Source: Streptomyces sp. NBRC 110611 (lineage in GTDB: Bacteria; Actinomycetota; Actinomycetes; Streptomycetales; Streptomycetaceae). From it: a DNA stretch of 64,000 nt. Made by a program: the position numbers and the translations under genes. Of this stretch, positions 25,281-32,800 are shown piece by piece. The notes beneath the pieces are model-generated. The model ran no database searches, was not told the origin of the DNA, and saw only the letters and a list, made by a program, of their open reading frames with translations. The stretch's first letter is position 1, and each line of letters opens with the position of its first letter. The DNA lies in assembly GCF_001590865.1 (NCBI RefSeq), contig NZ_BBUY01000012.1, forward strand, positions 62,001 through 126,000, written 5' to 3'.

Positions 25281-26314
25281 GCCGACACCTCCGCGTACTG
25301 CTGTTCCTCGGCCTCGTCGGCCCGTTCGGTGTCCCCGGCCTCGGACGTCTTCTGACCCGTGATGGCCAGGAACACCTCGTCCAGGCTGGGCAGATGGGTG
25401 GATATCCCGGCGAGTGCGAAACCTTGCCGGCCGAGCATCCCGACCACCGCCGTCAGCTGCTCGTCGCTGATGATCGGCACGTTGACCACACCCCCGTCGT
25501 GGTCAGCGGTGGCGCCGCCGATGCCGTCCAGACCGGCCTGCGTGACGGCGCCGGCCATCCGGTCCAGCTCGCCCGGATCCGACGGCCGGATCTGCAGCGT
25601 CCGCCCGCCGACCTTCGCCTTCAGCTCGTCGACCCGGCCCTCGGCGATCACCCGGCCGCGGTCGATGACCGTCAGCTCGTTCGCCAGCTGCTCGGCCTCC
25701 TCCATGTACTGGGTGGTCAGAAGGACGGTCGCGCCCTCGCGCACCATCCGCTGGACCTCCTCCCACACCTCGTTACGGGTGCGCGGGTCCAGACCCGTGG
25801 TCGGCTCGTCCAGGTAGAGGACGGCCGGGCGGCCGATCATCGAGGCGGCGAGGTCCAGCCGGCGGCGCATACCGCCGGAGTACTTGGCCGCCGGCCGCTT
25901 GGCGGCCTCGGTCAGCGAGAACCGCTCCAGCATCTCGTCCGCGCGGCGGCGGGCGTCCTTGCGGGAGAGGTCGAGCAGCCGCCCGATCATGTAGAGGTTC
26001 TCCCAGCCGGAGAGCTTCTCGTCGACCGAGGCGTACTGTCCGGTGAGGCCGATCGTGCGGCGCAGTGCGCGGGGCTGGCGCACCACGTCATAGCCGGCCA
26101 CGACGGCCCGGCCGGCGTCCGGCACCAGGAGGGTGGACAGGCAGCGTACGAGCGTCGTCTTGCCGGCGCCATTGGGGCCCAGCACGCCGAGCACGGTGCC
26201 TTCCTTCACGTCCAGGTCCACTCCGTCGACGGCCTTGACGTCGCCGAAGTGCTTGACCAGACCGCGCACCTCGACGGCGTTGCCGCCCCTGGTGGTTATC
26301 GTCTGTCGCGTCAT
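25277..26314 (-). CDS. ABC exporter ATP-binding subunit (DrrA-like)
   Basis: A 345-residue ATPase. Walker A is GPNGAGKTT, Q-loop GLTGQYASVD, signature YSGGMRRRLD, Walker B VLYLDEP, with the DrrA-type C-terminal domain (DPGELDRMAG...HLPSLDEVFLAITG). ATG 26314 is the family start; 10 upstream codons are open but non-conserved. It is first in a two-gene operon with the permease. A strong hairpin upstream separates it from panB. Confidence 0.94.
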   Translation of the reverse strand: MTRQTITTRGGNAVEVRGLVKHFGDVKAVDGVDLDVKEGTVLGVLGPNGAGKTTLVRCLSTLLVPDAGRAVVAGYDVVRQPRALRRTIGLTGQYASVDEKLSGWENLYMIGRLLDLSRKDARRRADEMLERFSLTEAAKRPAAKYSGGMRRRLDLAASMIGRPAVLYLDEPTTGLDPRTRNEVWEEVQRMVREGATVLLTTQYMEEAEQLANELTVIDRGRVIAEGRVDELKAKVGGRTLQIRPSDPGELDRMAGAVTQAGLDGIGGATADHDGGVVNVPIISDEQLTAVVGMLGRQGFALAGISTHLPSLDEVFLAITGQKTSEAGDTERADEAEEQQYAEVSA

Positions 26315-26374
26315 GCCCCCCACAGTGCCAGCCGCCACTGACAACTCCCCGACAGCCGGCTGACAGGCACGGAA

Positions 26375-26407
26375 ACGGCGGCCGGAACGCGATGTTCCGG
26401 CCGCCGT
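26375..26407 (-). terminator. Strong hairpin terminator after panB
   Basis: A perfect 14-bp stem (ACGGCGGCCGGAAC with GTTCCGGCCGCCGT) and a 5-nt loop GCGAT, about 80 bp past the panB stop and before the exporter operon on the same strand. No U-run. Confidence 0.8.
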
Positions 26408-26454
26408 GCCGAGGCTGGGCGCAGCCCTCGGCTGAGCTCACGGCGGAGCTCACG

Positions 26455-26488
26455 GACTCAGGTCCCAGGTCTCAGGACTCAGGTCTCA
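26455..26488. repeat. ACTCAGGTCTCAG direct repeats at the panB 3' end
   Basis: GGACTCAGGTCCCAGGTC and GGACTCAGGTCTCAG are consecutive near-copies that touch the panB stop codon. They look like a local slippage product. Confidence 0.55.
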
Positions 26489-27346
26489 GTGGAAGGTGTG
26501 CTCCGCGGCCGGGAACGTGCCCGCGACGACGTCGTCGGCGAACGCCTTGGCAGCGCCGCCGAGCAGCTCCCGCAGGTCCAGATACTGCTTGACGAACTTC
26601 GGTACCCGGCCCGCGGTCATCCCGGCCATGTCGGTCCACACCAGAACCTGGGCGTCGCACTCCAGGCCCGCGCCGATGCCGACGGTCGGGATGTGCAGGG
26701 AGCGGGTGACCTCGGCGGCCAGTTCGGCCGGTACGGCCTCCAGGACCACCGCGAACGCCCCCGCGTCCTGCACCGCCTTGGCATCGCGCAGCAGCTGCTG
26801 GGCGGCCTCCTCGCCACGGCCCTGGACCGGGTAGCCGCCGAAGGCGTGGACCGACTGGGGGGTCAGCCCGACGTGCGCCATCACCGGGATACCGGACGAG
26901 ACCAGCAGCTCCACTTGCCCGGCGGAGCGCTCCCCGCCCTCCAGCTTGACGGCACCGACCCCGGCGTCCTTCACCAGCCGGGTGGCGCTGCGCAGGGCCT
27001 GGACCGCCCCCTCCTGGTACGACCCGAACGGCAGGTCGCCGACGACCAGGGCGCGCTTGGTGCCCCGGACGACCGCCGCGGACAGGACGGTCATCTCGTC
27101 CAGGGTGACGGGCACGGTGGATTCGTAGCCGAGGTGACAGTTGCCCATCGAGTCACCGACGAGCAGAACGGGGATTCCGGCCTCGTCGAAGACGGCGGCG
27201 GTCATGGCGTCGTACGCGGTGAGCATCGGCCACTTCTCGCCGCGCTCCTTGGCCGCCGCGATATCGCGGACGGTGATCCGGCGTGAACTCGTGCCCCCGT
27301 ACAGAGACGTGGGGACCGACTTCCGGGCAGGCGAAAGCTGCGTCAT
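26486..27346 (-). CDS. panB: 3-methyl-2-oxobutanoate hydroxymethyltransferase
   Basis: First enzyme of pantothenate (coenzyme A) synthesis; it adds a hydroxymethyl group from methylene-THF to ketoisovalerate to give ketopantoate. 286 residues. Metal and substrate residues appear in LLVGDSMGNCHLGYESTVPV and GAVKLEGGE, and HVGLTPQSVHAFGGYPVQG is diagnostic. The catalytic Glu lies in VLEAVPAEL. It is monocistronic, bounded by a strong terminator. The ~25-residue N-terminal extension is common in actinomycetes. Confidence 0.96.
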   Translation of the reverse strand: MTQLSPARKSVPTSLYGGTSSRRITVRDIAAAKERGEKWPMLTAYDAMTAAVFDEAGIPVLLVGDSMGNCHLGYESTVPVTLDEMTVLSAAVVRGTKRALVVGDLPFGSYQEGAVQALRSATRLVKDAGVGAVKLEGGERSAGQVELLVSSGIPVMAHVGLTPQSVHAFGGYPVQGRGEEAAQQLLRDAKAVQDAGAFAVVLEAVPAELAAEVTRSLHIPTVGIGAGLECDAQVLVWTDMAGMTAGRVPKFVKQYLDLRELLGGAAKAFADDVVAGTFPAAEHTFH

Positions 27347-27423
27347 GGTGACGGCTCCTGTTCGTCATCTCGAGGCACCCTGACGGTGTCCCCGGACTCC
27401 CCACCATGCTGGCACGGCCCGTA

Positions 27424-27522
27424 CGGAAAGGAAAAGGGGAAGAGGAAAAGGGGAAGAGACAGGCGAAGGGGAAGGGGAAGGAAGGGGGGAGGCGAAGGAA
27501 AGCAGGGAGGGAGCGGGGAAAG
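27424..27522 (+). other. ~100-nt homopurine tract
   Basis: Between panB and the divergent exporter the + strand is almost only A and G (units such as GGAAAAGGGGAAGAGG and AAGGGGAAGGGG). It is followed directly by the exporter operator. It may form triplex DNA or be an upstream promoter element. Confidence 0.8.
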
Positions 27523-27533
27523 GGGCGGGCGAC

Positions 27534-27562
27534 TTTCGATACGGAACGGGTTCGTATCGAAA
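27534..27562. promoter_or_regulatory. TetR operator of the DHA2 exporter
   Basis: Inverted repeat with arms TTTCGATACG and CGTATCGAAA around GAACGGGTT. It lies just upstream of the -10 box, so the bound repressor (encoded at 29216) would block the exporter promoter. Confidence 0.8.
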
Positions 27563-27568
27563 AGTGCG

Positions 27569-27574
27569 TAGAGT
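27569..27574 (+). promoter_or_regulatory. Probable -10 of a leaderless exporter transcript
   Basis: TAGAGT ends 7 nt before ATG 27582, with no ribosome-binding site between. Confidence 0.5.
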
Positions 27575-27581
27575 GTTCGGC

Positions 27582-29219
27582 ATGGCCACCTCATCTCCCT
27601 CGTCCCCCTCGCCCGCCACTCCGGACGAACCACCCGGCCGGCAGGTCCCCGAGCACATCCACCGGCGCCGCTGGGCGATCCTGTCCACGCTCATGTTCAG
27701 CCTGTTGATCGTGGTGCTGGACAACTCGATCCTCAACGTCGCCATGAAGACGATCGCCACCCCGGCTCCCACCGGCCTCGGCGCCACCCAGAGCCAGCTG
27801 GAGTGGGCGATCAACGCCTACACGCTGGTCTTCGCCGGGCTGCTGTTCACCTCCGGCCTGCTCGGCGACCGGCTCGGTCGCAAGAAGGCACTGCTCTTCG
27901 GGCTGGCGGTGTTCGGTACCGGCTCGGTGCTCGCCGCGTTCGCCGGCTCGCCCGCCCAGCTGATCGCCTTCCGCGCCCTGATGGGCCTGGGCGGCGCCTT
28001 CGTCATGCCGGCCACCCTCGCCATCCTGATAAACGTCTTCGAACGCGACGAGCAGCCCCGGGCGATCGGCATCTGGGCCGGCGGGGTGGGGCTGGCCATC
28101 GCAATCGGCCCGATCGCCGGCGGCCTGCTGCTCACCCACTTCTGGTGGGGCTCGGTCTTCCTCGTCAACGTCCCCATCGTGCTGATCGCGCTGACCGCGA
28201 TGGTGATCCTGGTACCCGACTCCAAGGACCCCAGCCCCGGCCGGCTGGACCCGCTCGGGGTGCTGCTGTCCGTCGTCGGCCTGGTCCTGCTGGTCTACGG
28301 GATCATCAAGGGCGGACAGCTCGCCGACTTCACCGACCCGCGGGTGTACGGCACCATCGCCGGCGGGGTGGCGGTGCTCGCCGGGTTCGTGGTGCATCAG
28401 AAGCGCAGCGACCACCCGTCGATCGACATCGGCTACTTCCGCAGGCCCGCCTTCTCCGCCGCGGTCGCCGCCATCGCGCTGGTCTTCTTCGCCCTCATGG
28501 GCGTCACGTTCTTCACCGTCTTCTACGTCCAGAGCGTGCGCGGCTACACCCCGCTGCAGGCCGGCCTGCTGCTCCTGCCGATCGCCGTCGCCCAGCTGAT
28601 CTTCGCGCCGCGGGCCCGGCTCGCCGTGGACCGGTTCGGCGCCCGGGCGGTGTGTTCGGTCAGCATGTTCGCGGTGGCCGGCACCATGGCCGGCCTCCTG
28701 CTGATGGACACCGACACCCCGATCTGGGTCATGGAGGTGCTGTTCTTCCTCCAGGGCACCGCCATGGCGCACATAATGCCGCCGGTCACCGTCACGGTCA
28801 TGCAGACGCTGCCACGCGAGAAGGCCGGCTCCGGATCGGCGCTGAACAACGTCTTCCGGCAGGTCGGCGGCACCCTCGGCGTCGCCGTCCTCGGGTCTCT
28901 GCTGTCCACGACCTACCGCGACGGCATCCAGGGCACCCTCGAAACCCTGCCCGGAGTGCCGGCCGGGGCCCGGCACGCGGCCGGCGAGTCCATCGAGGCC
29001 ACCCTCGGCCTCGCGCACCGGATGGGCCCGGAGGGCCGCTCACTGATCCGCTCCGCCCACGACGCGTTCATCCACGCCATGCACGTCACCGCCCTCGGCT
29101 CGGCCGTCGTCTCGGCGCTCGGCGCCCTGGTGGTGCTGGCGTTCCTGCCGGGCAGAATGGGAACGGCGCCGCGGGCGGCGGAGCCGCACGACGAGCGGAA
29201 GGCAGGCACAGCACGATGA
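27582..29219 (+). CDS. DHA2-family MFS multidrug exporter (EmrB/QacA type)
   Basis: A 14-helix proton-coupled exporter, 545 residues. Marks: LIVVLDNSILNVAM (helix 1 motif D1), GRLGRKKALL-type loop 2-3 (GDRLGRKKALLFG), and GGVGLAIAIGPIAGGLL (motif C, antiporter). ATG 27582 is chosen over GTG 27564 because a -10 box lies 7 nt upstream of it. The stop overlaps the ATG of the following TetR gene (ATGA). An operator in front indicates induction by the exported drug. Confidence 0.93.
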   Translation: MATSSPSSPSPATPDEPPGRQVPEHIHRRRWAILSTLMFSLLIVVLDNSILNVAMKTIATPAPTGLGATQSQLEWAINAYTLVFAGLLFTSGLLGDRLGRKKALLFGLAVFGTGSVLAAFAGSPAQLIAFRALMGLGGAFVMPATLAILINVFERDEQPRAIGIWAGGVGLAIAIGPIAGGLLLTHFWWGSVFLVNVPIVLIALTAMVILVPDSKDPSPGRLDPLGVLLSVVGLVLLVYGIIKGGQLADFTDPRVYGTIAGGVAVLAGFVVHQKRSDHPSIDIGYFRRPAFSAAVAAIALVFFALMGVTFFTVFYVQSVRGYTPLQAGLLLLPIAVAQLIFAPRARLAVDRFGARAVCSVSMFAVAGTMAGLLLMDTDTPIWVMEVLFFLQGTAMAHIMPPVTVTVMQTLPREKAGSGSALNNVFRQVGGTLGVAVLGSLLSTTYRDGIQGTLETLPGVPAGARHAAGESIEATLGLAHRMGPEGRSLIRSAHDAFIHAMHVTALGSAVVSALGALVVLAFLPGRMGTAPRAAEPHDERKAGTAR

Positions 29220-29899
29220 GCCGGGCGGCCGAGGGCCCCGAAGCGGCGGCGGCCCCATCGCGACAGCCGGGACCGGTGCCGGGACCGGTGCCGGTGCCCG
29301 CCGAACGCCGCGGCCGGCCGCGCAGCGCCGCGGCCGACTCCGCCATCATCGAGGCCGTACTGCGCCTGATCGAGGACGGTGCCTCCATAGGCGAGCTGTC
29401 CATGGAACGCATCGCCCGCGAGGCCGGGGTGGGCAAGGCCACCGTCTACCGCCGCTGGCCCGGCAAGGACGCCCTGATGCTCGACGTCATGCGGTCGCTG
29501 GACGCCCACGGCCCGCACCTGGAGGGCGCCTCGGTACGCGACGACCTGGTCGCGCTGCTGGAGTTCCTGCGCCGCCGGGGCCTGGCCAAGCGCAACTCCG
29601 CGCTGCTGCGCACCGTCGTCAGCCATGTCCAGGCCCACCCCGAGCTGTGGGCCGAGTACCACGACACGGTCGTACGGGCCCGCCGTGAAGCGGTCCTCGG
29701 CATTCTGCGGCGCGGCGTGGCCAACGGCGAGATCCGCGCCGACCGCGACCTGGAGACCATCGCCGATCTCTTTGTCGGCCCGATGCTGGCCCGCGCCGTC
29801 CTCCATGAGTGGAAGGAACTGCCGGAGGGCCTCGCGGAGGACATCGTCGACATGGTCCTGGAGGGCGTACGGCCCCGGCCACGGGCCGCCGCGGGGTAG
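29216..29899 (+). CDS. TetR-family repressor of the DHA2 exporter
   Basis: A 227-residue TetR regulator, translationally coupled to the exporter. After a Pro/Ala-rich head of ~35 residues comes the HTH (IIEAVLRLIEDGASIGELS...AGVGKATVYRRWPGK) and a C-terminal TetR_C-like helical domain. Co-transcription with the exporter and the palindrome at 27534-27562 point to feedback control of its own operon. Confidence 0.92.
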   Translation: MSRAAEGPEAAAAPSRQPGPVPGPVPVPAERRGRPRSAAADSAIIEAVLRLIEDGASIGELSMERIAREAGVGKATVYRRWPGKDALMLDVMRSLDAHGPHLEGASVRDDLVALLEFLRRRGLAKRNSALLRTVVSHVQAHPELWAEYHDTVVRARREAVLGILRRGVANGEIRADRDLETIADLFVGPMLARAVLHEWKELPEGLAEDIVDMVLEGVRPRPRAAAG

Positions 29900-30124
29900 C
29901 CGCACCCCGGCGTACGCCCCGGCCCCCTGCTCATATGACCGGAACATGCCCGTTCTGTCACAGCGGCCGTCATGAACGCTCCGAACGGAACCCCGACCCG
30001 CCACTGCCCCGTCCTCACATCCGAGAAAGCGCACGAGGGATCTAAGAAAGTGCATTACGGCCATCGCCTAGGGTCAGTGGATCAGAGGCGGGGCGCACCG
30101 GAGCAAGGCAGTGAGGACAGCTAC

Positions 30125-31141
30125 ATGGCGCAGGCATACATGACGGAGCCGGGACAGGGGCAGGGGCCCGAGCGGGCCGGTTCCCGGGCCGAGCGCCTGC
30201 GGAACTGGTGGCGTCCGGAGGGGATGTGGCGGCGCGGCATCGTGCTCGCGGTGCTCGCCGTGCTCCTCGGGGTCGTGATGCTGCTGCACAGCCGGATCCC
30301 CAACGCCGTGGGAAACCTGGGGAGTCTGCTGGAGACGTTCCTGCCGTGGTTCGGGCTGTGCCTCCCGCTGCTGCTGATCGCCGCGGTGCTGCGCCGTTCC
30401 GCCACCGCGCTGGCCGCCCTCGTCCTCCCGGTCTTCGCCTGGGTCAGCCTCTTCGCCGGACAGATCACCGACAAGGCGGGGACGGGCGGCAACCTCACCG
30501 TCGTCTCGCACAACGTCGACGCCGACAACCCCGACCCGGCGGGCACCGCCCGGGACATCGTGGCCTCCGGGGCCGACGTGGTCGCCCTGGAGGAACTGAC
30601 CTCCACCGCACTGCCCAAGTACCGTGACGGCCTGGCGAAGGCGTACCCGTACCGCACGATCCAGGGCACCGTCGGCCTGTGGAGCAAGCACCCGCTGTCC
30701 GACGAAGAGCCGGTGGACATCAAGATGGGCTGGACCCGGGCGCTGCGCGCCGTCGTCACCTACCACGGCCAACCGTTCGCGGTCTATGTCGCGCACCTGC
30801 CGTCGGTGCGGGTCAAGCTCGACGCCGGCTTCACCGCCAACCAGCGGGACGCGAGCGCCGAGGCGCTGGGCGAGGCGATCGCCGCCGACCCGGCCAAGAA
30901 GGTCTTCCTGCTCGGCGACCTCAACGGCACCATGAACGACCGCTCGCTCGCACCGGTGACCTCCCAGATGCGCTCCGCCCAGGGCGCGGCGGGCGACGGC
31001 TTCGGCTTCAGCTGGCCGGCGTCGTTCCCGATGGCCCGGATCGACCACATCATGGTGAAGGGCGTGGAGCCGGTGAAGGCCTGGGTGCTGCAGTCGACCG
31101 GCAGTGACCACCGGCCCGTCGCGGCCTCCGTCAAGATCTGA
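30125..31141 (+). CDS. Membrane-anchored endonuclease/exonuclease/phosphatase-family protein
   Basis: A 338-residue EEP-fold hydrolase with three N-terminal hydrophobic segments (residues ~35-115), placing the catalytic domain probably outside the membrane. EEP motifs: VVSHNVDADN, ALEEL (metal Glu), LLGDLNGTMNDR and STGSDHRPV (catalytic His). Substrates could be nucleic acid, phospholipid or inositol phosphates. ATG 30125 is chosen for the GAGG nearby and the membrane-protein-like head. Single gene. Confidence 0.85.
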   Translation: MAQAYMTEPGQGQGPERAGSRAERLRNWWRPEGMWRRGIVLAVLAVLLGVVMLLHSRIPNAVGNLGSLLETFLPWFGLCLPLLLIAAVLRRSATALAALVLPVFAWVSLFAGQITDKAGTGGNLTVVSHNVDADNPDPAGTARDIVASGADVVALEELTSTALPKYRDGLAKAYPYRTIQGTVGLWSKHPLSDEEPVDIKMGWTRALRAVVTYHGQPFAVYVAHLPSVRVKLDAGFTANQRDASAEALGEAIAADPAKKVFLLGDLNGTMNDRSLAPVTSQMRSAQGAAGDGFGFSWPASFPMARIDHIMVKGVEPVKAWVLQSTGSDHRPVAASVKI

Positions 31142-31348
31142 CCGCCGAGGTCCGGCGGTGACGGGCGCGGCGCGGCGGTGACGGGCGAGGCGCGCTCGTC
31201 CCGTCCGTACCGGCGAGGGGATTCCTGGCAGCGGAAATTTCCCTGCGACGGAATACCGGGCCTGCGAGACTTTGTTCCGTAGCAGAACTTAGCGCACTCT
31301 TGTAGCGCATCCCCTCGTACGGAACGTCCGGAAAGGACCAGGTCTTTC

Positions 31349-32578
31349 ATGCCCTTGGCTCTGCTCGCGCTCGCGATCTCGGCCTTCGGTATCGGCACCA
31401 CGGAATTCGTGATGATGGGCCTGCTGCCCAACGTCGCGGACGATCTGGGCACCAGCGTGCCCACTGCCGGCTACCTCGTCTCCGCCTACGCCCTCGGCGT
31501 CGTCATCGGCGCCCCGCTTCTGACGTCCCTGGGGTCCCGCATCCCCCGTAAGCGGATGCTCGTCCTGCTCATGGCGCTCTTCACGGTCGGCAATCTCGCC
31601 TCCGCGCTCGCCCCCGGATTCGGTTCGCTGATCGCCGGCCGGCTGCTGGCCGGCCTGCCGCACGGGGCCTTCTTCGGCGTCGGCGCGGTGGTCGCCGCCC
31701 GGATGGCACGCGAGGGCCGGCAGGCCCGCGCGGTGGCCACGATGTTCCTCGGCCTGACCGTCGCCAACATCATCGGCGTGCCCGCCGCCACCCTGCTGGG
31801 CCAGCAGCTCGGCTGGCGTGCCACCTTCCTCGTCGTGGCCGGCATCGGCCTGGTCGCGATGGCGTCCCTGGCGCGGCTGATCCCGCCGCTGAAGGCCGAC
31901 GAGCGCACCGGCCTGGGCCGCGAACTGCGCGCCCTCGCCAACGGCCAGGTGCTGCTGGCCCTGCTCACCACCGTCTTCGGCTTCGCCGGCGTCTTCGCCG
32001 TCTACAGCTACCTGGCGTCGATGATGACCGAGGTCACCGGCCTGGCGGAGGGCTCGGTGCCGCTGGTCCTCGCGCTCTTCGGCATCGGCATGACACTGGG
32101 CGCCCTGGCCGCCGGCCCGCTCACGGACCGCGCCCTGCGCCCCACCCTCTACGGTTCGCTGGCCGCGCTCGCCCTCGTGCTGACGGCCTTCCACTTCACC
32201 GCCCAGGTGACCTGGGCGGCCCTGGTCACCGTCGTCCTCGTCGGCGCGATCGGCTTCCTGACCACCACGCCGCTCCAGATGCTGGTCATGAACAAGGCCC
32301 AGCAGGCCCCCACACTGGCCGCTGCCTCCAACCAGTCCGCCTTCAACCTGGCCAACGCGGGCGGTGCCTGGGTCGGCGGCCTCGCCCTCGCCGCCGGCTG
32401 GGGCTGGACGTCGCCGACCCTGGTGGGCGCCGTGCTGGCGGTGCTCGGCCTGGCCGTCGCGGCGGTCGCGGGGCTGATGGACCGGGGCGCGGCGGACGGC
32501 TCCCGCATCGTGGCCCGCAGCCCGGAGGCCGACGCGGTCACCTCCGAGACGGCCACCCCTGCCGGGGGCGGCACGTAA
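31349..32578 (+). CDS. MFS exporter, AraJ/Cml-like DHA1 family
   Basis: A 409-residue 12-helix exporter. It starts in helix 1 (LALLALAISAFGIGTTEFVMMGLLP), typical of AraJ/chloramphenicol-type sugar or drug efflux proteins. Loop 2-3 is GSRIPRKRMLV and motif C is GLTVANIIGVPAATLLGQ. The C-terminal ~30 residues are hydrophilic. GGAAAGGA lies ~10 nt upstream of ATG 31349. Substrate unknown. No adjacent regulator. Confidence 0.9.
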   Translation: MPLALLALAISAFGIGTTEFVMMGLLPNVADDLGTSVPTAGYLVSAYALGVVIGAPLLTSLGSRIPRKRMLVLLMALFTVGNLASALAPGFGSLIAGRLLAGLPHGAFFGVGAVVAARMAREGRQARAVATMFLGLTVANIIGVPAATLLGQQLGWRATFLVVAGIGLVAMASLARLIPPLKADERTGLGRELRALANGQVLLALLTTVFGFAGVFAVYSYLASMMTEVTGLAEGSVPLVLALFGIGMTLGALAAGPLTDRALRPTLYGSLAALALVLTAFHFTAQVTWAALVTVVLVGAIGFLTTTPLQMLVMNKAQQAPTLAAASNQSAFNLANAGGAWVGGLALAAGWGWTSPTLVGAVLAVLGLAVAAVAGLMDRGAADGSRIVARSPEADAVTSETATPAGGGT

Positions 32579-32584
32579 GGCCGT

Positions 32585-32632
32585 CCGGTATGCGGTAACG
32601 CCTTCCGGCCGGTATGTGGTAACGCCCTCCGG
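32585..32632 (+). repeat. Tandem pair of 24-bp units
   Basis: CCGGTATGCGGTAACGCC... and CCGGTATGTGGTAACGCC... are adjacent 24-bp units with two mismatches, just after the MFS gene. A looser set of CGCGTATCCACG copies follows up to 32706. Confidence 0.7.
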
Positions 32633-32734
32633 CCGGCCACGCCGCGTATCCACGCCATGTGTCCGTCCATGCCGTGTGTTCACGTCGCGTATCCACGTCG
32701 CGTATCAGGTCAGGAATACCCGCCCGCCCGCACT

Positions 32735-32794
32735 CGTTGTGGCCCCGCAGGGGGCGCTCGCGACCCTTAGGGGATCTGTTCGACCGCCCCCTAA
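32735..32794 (-). repeat. ~60-bp two-hairpin element, copy 2 (downstream of nadE)
   Basis: Read on the minus strand it begins 6 bp after the nadE stop with TAGGGGGCGGTCGAACAGAT and ends CACAACG. It matches copy 1 after phoD at about 54 of 59 positions, in the same orientation relative to the upstream gene. Confidence 0.75.
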
Positions 32795-32800
32795 GGGCCG

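Noticed and set aside
27591..29018. A 475-codon minus frame over the DHA2 exporter
   Set aside because: Antisense shadow with no hydrophobic or domain structure.
31289..32683. A 464-codon minus frame over the MFS gene at 31349
   Set aside because: Antisense shadow rich in Gly, Gln and His; the plus frame encodes a clear 12-helix protein.
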